Shown piece by piece: positions 6,341-9,850 of a DNA stretch of 9,850 nucleotides (positions within the stretch are counted from its first letter, which is position 1; every line of letters begins with the position of its first letter). Both the position numbers and the translations under genes were made by a program. The stretch is taken from assembly GCA_002256705.1 (NCBI GenBank), contig NQJI01000029.1:1-9850 (forward strand). The letters run 5' to 3'. This DNA is from Methylococcaceae bacterium NSM2-1 (GTDB lineage: Bacteria; Pseudomonadota; Gammaproteobacteria; Methylococcales; Methylomonadaceae). The notes beneath the pieces are model-generated. The model was not told the origin of the DNA. It was given only the letters and a program-made list of their open reading frames with translations, and ran no database searches.

Positions 6341-7696
6341 TTACCTTCTCATGCCTCGCATATTATTTTTTATACCGCGCACCATATTAGCCATGTTACC
6401 AGATTTGAACTTCTTCATCATTTTCTGCATCATCAAAAATTGCTTTAGCATACGATTAACATCATGCAACTCCTGACCACATCCCGTGGCAATCCGCTTT
6501 TTGCGATTACCTTTAATCAAGTCTGGAAATCGCCTTTCCTGCATCGTCATTGAATTTATCACCGCAATTTGGCGTGCAAGCATCTTATCATTGACTTTGT
6601 CTTTCATTTCGGAGGGAACAGCATTCATGCCGGGCAATTTATCCAGCATGGAACTGACACCCCCCATACTCTGCATTTGTTGCAATTGTTCACGAAAATC
6701 TTCCAGGTCAAAGCCCTTGCCTTTCTGGATTTTTTTGACCAGTTTATCGGCCTTCTCCTTGTCGACCTTCTGTTCAATTTCTTCAATTAATCCCAGTACA
6801 TCACCCATTCCCAAAATACGGGAAGCAATGCGATCAGGGTAAAAAGGTTCAAGGGCATTGGTCTTTTCACCTACACCAATAAATTTGATAGGCTTGCCGG
6901 TAATGTGTCGTATTGACAACGCAGCACCGCCCCGTGCATCGCCATCGGCTTTAGTCAGAATAACGCCGGTCAATGGTAATGCATCATTAAAGGCTTTTGC
7001 AGTAATTGCCGCATCTTGCCCCGTCATACTATCAACAACAAATAATGTTTCGACTGGATTGATTGCCGCGTGCAATGCTTTAATTTCGCCCATCATTTCA
7101 TCATCAATATGCAAACGACCGGCAGTATCGATAATAATGACATCAAGAAACTTTTTCCTGGCCGCTTCTATAGCATTTTTGGCAATATCAATTGGCTGTT
7201 GCGACAAATCGCTGTCAAAAAAATCCAGATTAAGTTCATTCGCCAGCATCTGCAACTGTTTAATAGCCGCAGGGCGATAAACGTCAGCACTGACCACGCC
7301 GACTTTTTTCTTTTGATTTTCTTGCAGCCAGCGCCCCAATTTAGCAACGGTAGTGGTTTTACCAGCACCCTGTAAACCTGCCATCAAAATAATAGCGGGC
7401 GGTACAGCATTAAGATTGAGCCCTTCATTCGCCACGCCCATCACTTTGACAAGCTCAGCCTGAACCAGCTTGATCATAGCCTGGCCCGGCGACAGACTAG
7501 TCTGTACTTCCTGCCCTACAGCGCCCTCTTTGACACGCTCAATAAAGTCCGTAACAACGGGTAGAGACACATCAGCTTCAAGCAAAGCCATACGTACTTC
7601 GCGCAGCGCTTCCTTGATATTATCTTCAGTCAGGCGGCCCTGACCCTTAAGTTTTTTAAGAGTAATACTTAATCGATCGGTTAAATTATCAAACAT
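6341..7696 (-). CDS. ffh: Signal recognition particle protein Ffh (SRP54 homologue)
   Basis: A 451-residue GTPase that, with 4.5S RNA, binds signal sequences of nascent membrane proteins and docks with FtsY. Domains in order: N helical bundle (1-about 90, ending LLEADVSLPVV and beyond), G domain with P-loop GLQGAGKTT (107-115), DVYRPAA, DTAGRL (190-195) and TKADGDARGG (248-257), then the methionine-rich M domain (about 320-451). The M domain carries RIATGCGQELHDVNRMLKQF, the 4.5S RNA-binding segment, and a Met-rich end. Length is almost that of E. coli Ffh. The ATG at 7696 is the family start. It is upstream of rpsP on the same strand and divergent from the ypjD-like gene, as in E. coli. No 4.5S RNA gene is seen here. 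Confidence 0.97.
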   Translation of the reverse strand: MFDNLTDRLSITLKKLKGQGRLTEDNIKEALREVRMALLEADVSLPVVTDFIERVKEGAVGQEVQTSLSPGQAMIKLVQAELVKVMGVANEGLNLNAVPPAIILMAGLQGAGKTTTVAKLGRWLQENQKKKVGVVSADVYRPAAIKQLQMLANELNLDFFDSDLSQQPIDIAKNAIEAARKKFLDVIIIDTAGRLHIDDEMMGEIKALHAAINPVETLFVVDSMTGQDAAITAKAFNDALPLTGVILTKADGDARGGAALSIRHITGKPIKFIGVGEKTNALEPFYPDRIASRILGMGDVLGLIEEIEQKVDKEKADKLVKKIQKGKGFDLEDFREQLQQMQSMGGVSSMLDKLPGMNAVPSEMKDKVNDKMLARQIAVINSMTMQERRFPDLIKGNRKKRIATGCGQELHDVNRMLKQFLMMQKMMKKFKSGNMANMVRGIKNNMRGMRR

Positions 7697-7818
7697 ATCT
7701 ATGTCATTATTGTTTAATCTAAGGAAACTACCCGCTAGTACAAATGCGCTAGGACTATTTAATTTGATATATTACCATATCCATTAAGACCTTTGCACCC
7801 GTTGCAATATCTGAACAT

Positions 7819-7842
7819 TTAAACTCTGTAGATTGAGTTTAA
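7819..7842. repeat. Inverted repeat in the ffh/ypjD divergent region
   Basis: Perfect 8-base arms TTAAACTC (7819-7826) and GAGTTTAA (7835-7842) around an 8-base centre TGTAGATT. It lies 46 bases before the ypjD-like ATG and 122 before that of ffh. No T run follows. It may be an operator or a leader hairpin. I could not place convincing promoters for either gene in this 192-base gap. Confidence 0.4.
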
Positions 7843-7888
7843 CGTAGCATGATCCGACACTTTTGCCAGCTCAAATACACATAAGCCA

Positions 7889-8683
7889 ATGAACACCACT
7901 GCACTCGCCACCCTGTCAATATGCGCCTACCTTGCAAGTACCCTGCTTATTATCCGGGATATTGACCAGAGCCGCATGCAGCGTACGGCCCTTTATCTGG
8001 CATGGACGGCAGTTTGCATTCAACTTTTATATATAGCCATTGTTTTCCAGAAAAATAGCACTTTTAATTTTGGTTTTTTTAGCACCAGCTCACTTATTGC
8101 CATGATTGTTGCCCTGCTTTTATTAATAGCGGCACTCAATAAACCCGTCGAAAAATTAGGTATCGCTATATTTCCTATTGCTGCGATCATGTTAGCTCTG
8201 GAGTTGAACTTTGCCGATAAAACACAACTGCTGTCCAGCTACAACTGGGCAATGAGCACTCATATTCTGACCTCAATTATTGCCTTCAGCTTGTTAAACA
8301 TCGCCGCTGTGCAAGCCATCCTGCTCGCCATTCAAGATCAGCAATTAAAAAGCCACCCGCCAAAACGTTTCATCCAGTCATTACCACCGCTACAAACCAT
8401 GGAATCTTTGTTATTTCAAATGCTTGGCACAGGCATTGTGTTCCTGACCATTTCATTGGTCAGTGGTTTTTTATTTATAGACGATTTATTTGCACAGCAC
8501 CTGGTACACAAAACCGTTTTATCAATACTGGCATGGCTAATATTTACCTGTCTTTTAATAGGTCGCCGTCGTTTCGGTTGGCGTGGGCAAACAGCAATAC
8601 AATGGACATTGATCGGTTTTCTATCGCTGCTTTTGGCTTATTTTGGCAGCAAATTGGTTTTGGAACTGATTTTGCATCGATAA
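7889..8683 (+). CDS. ypjD: YpjD/CcsA-like integral inner-membrane protein
   Basis: A 264-residue, very hydrophobic protein with about eight membrane segments (near 2-22, 34-52, 64-83, 90-106, 123-147, 178-197, 208-225 and 236-260). The pattern fits the YpjD/HemX branch of the cytochrome c assembly (CcsA) family: a conserved histidine in ThilTSIIAF (His125), another in HLVHKTVLS (His207), and the family ending GRRRFGWRGQTAIQWTLIGF and LAYFGSK. CcsA proteins handle haem at the membrane; the role of YpjD itself is not well established, and the tryptophan-rich haem-handling motif of true CcsA is not apparent. The position, divergent from ffh, is the same as in E. coli and supports the name. ATG at 7889 has only a weak ribosome-binding site. 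Confidence 0.88.
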   Translation: MNTTALATLSICAYLASTLLIIRDIDQSRMQRTALYLAWTAVCIQLLYIAIVFQKNSTFNFGFFSTSSLIAMIVALLLLIAALNKPVEKLGIAIFPIAAIMLALELNFADKTQLLSSYNWAMSTHILTSIIAFSLLNIAAVQAILLAIQDQQLKSHPPKRFIQSLPPLQTMESLLFQMLGTGIVFLTISLVSGFLFIDDLFAQHLVHKTVLSILAWLIFTCLLIGRRRFGWRGQTAIQWTLIGFLSLLLAYFGSKLVLELILHR

Positions 8684-8839
8684 GGCGGATCAGCCACAAA
8701 GCGGAACACTTTTGTACTTTACATAGTCACGATTGCGAATTTTTCATCTTTCAACTTTGCGCTGAACTGTGATTAATCTATATCGGGAAACGGGAGTTAG
8801 CTGATACGGCAGATATAACTAAAGCCAGGCGCAATAACA

Positions 8840-8858
8840 AAACGCTGTCTTTGCGTTT
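8840..8858 (-). terminator. Possible weak terminator after the PqiC-type gene
   Basis: Arms AAACGC / GCGTTT enclose a 7-base loop; on the minus strand the hairpin is followed by a T-rich stretch (TTGTTATT). It lies about 30 bases beyond the lipoprotein stop at 8888, in the 204-base gap between convergent genes. The stem is short and the T run broken, so it is tentative. Nothing else convincing is seen in 8684-8887. Confidence 0.3.
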
Positions 8859-8887
8859 ATTAATCGACCAACGGTTTTTTCCTTACT

Positions 8888-9529
8888 TTACTTGCCGTCG
8901 ACTGATGCCATAAGCTGCCGTAAGGTTACGGAGATTTCCTGACCCAGCTTGGTGAGACATTGGCTTTGGGCTTTAACCATAATCGCATGATCAGTGGTCG
9001 ATGCCGGAAACTGGTATATGGAGCGTTTGTCGATGGTGGGTTTATCTTTACGCTTGATAAACCACTGAGCTATCAACCGGCTTTGACCGCTCGCATCCAC
9101 ATTAAACTCCAGTATATCGATACCGACTTGATAATCGACAACCTGTCGCCGTGACCAGGGATAGCGGACTATCCGATCAGTACCTAGCTGACGGGGCAAG
9201 GCTTTAAATAGGGCGAGGGAGATATTTTGATCCAGACGCTCTGCCCAACGATGATCTTCGGAAAGCCGGTACTGATTATCAGCGATTGCTACAATCATTT
9301 GTGGCCGGTTCAGATATTCCGGAATGCGTATTGGCCCCAAGCCTATCAATGGCGCATTAGCAGATGCAGGAACCCGAGTGGCTCCTGCATCACCGGTATC
9401 GGCGTTAAGCATATAAAACTGCACTGGCTTGCTATCGCGCATACACCCGCTTAATATGAGTATCAAAACGAAAATACCAGACGAAAAAACCGACCTACAC
9501 TTCAGCGTACATGCAACTCCAAATTTCAT
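8888..9529 (-). CDS. PqiC-type lipoprotein, auxiliary component of an MCE lipid-transport system
   Basis: A 213-residue lipoprotein of the PqiC / ABC-type transport auxiliary family. The signal peptide ends in lipobox LSGC (26-29), so Cys29 should be acylated; the following residue is Met, not Asp, consistent with outer-membrane sorting. The mature part begins with the family motif VQFYMLNA and carries GLGPIRIPEYLNRPQMI and WAERLDQNISLALFKAL, both typical of this family. Such lipoproteins partner with MCE proteins that move lipids across the periplasm. It starts seven bases after the stop of the MCE-type gene, with ribosome-binding site AAGGAG (9540-9545) formed by that gene's last codons, so the two are co-transcribed. 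The exact name within the family (PqiC or another paralogue) cannot be fixed from this window. Confidence 0.88.
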   Translation of the reverse strand: MKFGVACTLKCRSVFSSGIFVLILILSGCMRDSKPVQFYMLNADTGDAGATRVPASANAPLIGLGPIRIPEYLNRPQMIVAIADNQYRLSEDHRWAERLDQNISLALFKALPRQLGTDRIVRYPWSRRQVVDYQVGIDILEFNVDASGQSRLIAQWFIKRKDKPTIDKRSIYQFPASTTDHAIMVKAQSQCLTKLGQEISVTLRQLMASVDGK

Positions 9530-9536
9530 TGTATTC

Positions 9537-9850
9537 TTACTCCTTTCCGTAAATAATCGAATCGGGGTGACGCTCGAGGTAATCTGTCAAATCCTTTGTA
9601 GATTGTGCCGCATCACGCAGAGCTTCAAGCGATTGCCATAAAGGTGCATCCGGTGCGGTGAGCGCATCCACGGAACCAAGCGTTTGCTGGGATTCCAGTA
9701 ATACGCTGGTGGCGGTGTTAAGGGTTTTTTCGGTAGAGATCAACACCGGTCGCATATCGCGAGTAAAGTCCTGCACCATAGTTCGGGTGTCGGTCACCGT
9801 ATTGTTCAAATTATTCACCAATGGCACCAGGTTTTGATTCAGGTCGGCTA
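9537..9850 (-). CDS. MCE-family protein (MlaD/PqiB-like), C-terminal end only
   Basis: An open frame running off the right edge; only the last 104 or so codons are present. The visible part is a helical, coiled-coil-like stretch rich in T, N, Q and L (VNNLNNTVTDTRTMVQ, STEKTLNTATSVLLES) ending in LTDYLERHPDSIIYGKE. This ending is typical of MCE proteins encoded beside PqiC-type lipoproteins. The MCE domain itself would lie beyond the window. The full protein would be a periplasm-spanning, substrate-binding part of a lipid ABC transporter, with permease and ATPase genes probably further upstream. A GTG at 9827 opens part of the frame but is not the start, since the frame stays open to the edge. 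Confidence 0.8.
   Translation of the reverse strand, partial: ADLNQNLVPLVNNLNNTVTDTRTMVQDFTRDMRPVLISTEKTLNTATSVLLESQQTLGSVDALTAPDAPLWQSLEALRDAAQSTKDLTDYLERHPDSIIYGKE

Noticed and set aside
6486..7375. Several plus-strand open frames (up to 140 codons) opposite ffh, and a 66-codon minus-strand frame at 7168-7368
   Set aside because: ffh is unmistakable and full length here; the overlapping frames are by-products of its codon usage.
7733..7752. Direct repeat CGCTAG twice, 14 bases apart, upstream of ffh
   Set aside because: Only six bases each with no further similarity; too short to support a regulatory call.
8533..8772. Plus-strand open frame of 79 codons overlapping the end of the ypjD-like gene
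   Set aside because: It is mostly the ypjD 3' end read in another frame, with no recognisable motif in the part beyond 8683.
8960..9641. Plus-strand open frames opposite the lipoprotein and MCE genes (8960-9154, 9227-9454, 9429-9641)
   Set aside because: They lie antisense to a well-supported lipoprotein gene and show no independent coding evidence.

Overview
The window looks like chromosomal DNA of a moderately AT-rich gammaproteobacterium. The main evidence is gene order. A ypjD-like gene is divergent from ffh, and ffh is followed on the same strand by rpsP-rimM-trmD-rplS, the arrangement known from Escherichia coli and many relatives. The encoded proteins are also close to their E. coli counterparts in length and motifs. 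I cannot name the species; a methanotroph-like or other environmental gammaproteobacterium would fit, but that is a guess.

Layout from left to right: (1) 50-2974, minus: a large exported haem dioxygenase/peroxidase with the hallmarks of the fatty-acid alpha-dioxygenase family. (2) 2975-3183: a divergent promoter region with a perfect 16-bp palindrome overlapping a good sigma70-type promoter for the dioxygenase. (3) 3184-4251, plus: a transcription regulator with a C-terminal LuxR/GerE helix-turn-helix and an N-terminal sensor-like region. (4) 4284-4314: a strong bidirectional terminator between the regulator and the converging ribosomal operon. (5) 4341-6200, minus: rplS, trmD, rimM and rpsP, tightly packed, with a probable promoter before rpsP. 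(6) 6341-7696, minus: ffh. (7) 7889-8683, plus: a ypjD/CcsA-like membrane protein. (8) 8888-9850, minus: a PqiC-type lipoprotein gene and the 3' end of an MCE (MlaD/PqiB-like) gene that runs off the right edge, part of a lipid-transport operon.

The centre and right are housekeeping: ribosome and tRNA maturation, membrane protein targeting, and envelope lipid transport. The left third is the accessory part. A secreted, lipid-oxidising enzyme and its probable divergent regulator share a control region with a palindromic operator. I infer a self-contained regulated oxylipin or fatty-acid alpha-oxidation module inserted beside the conserved rplS end. The chemistry is supported by motifs; the regulatory link is inference from layout. 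No stretch longer than 300 bases lacks a gene, and I see no tRNA, rRNA, CRISPR array or insertion sequence.
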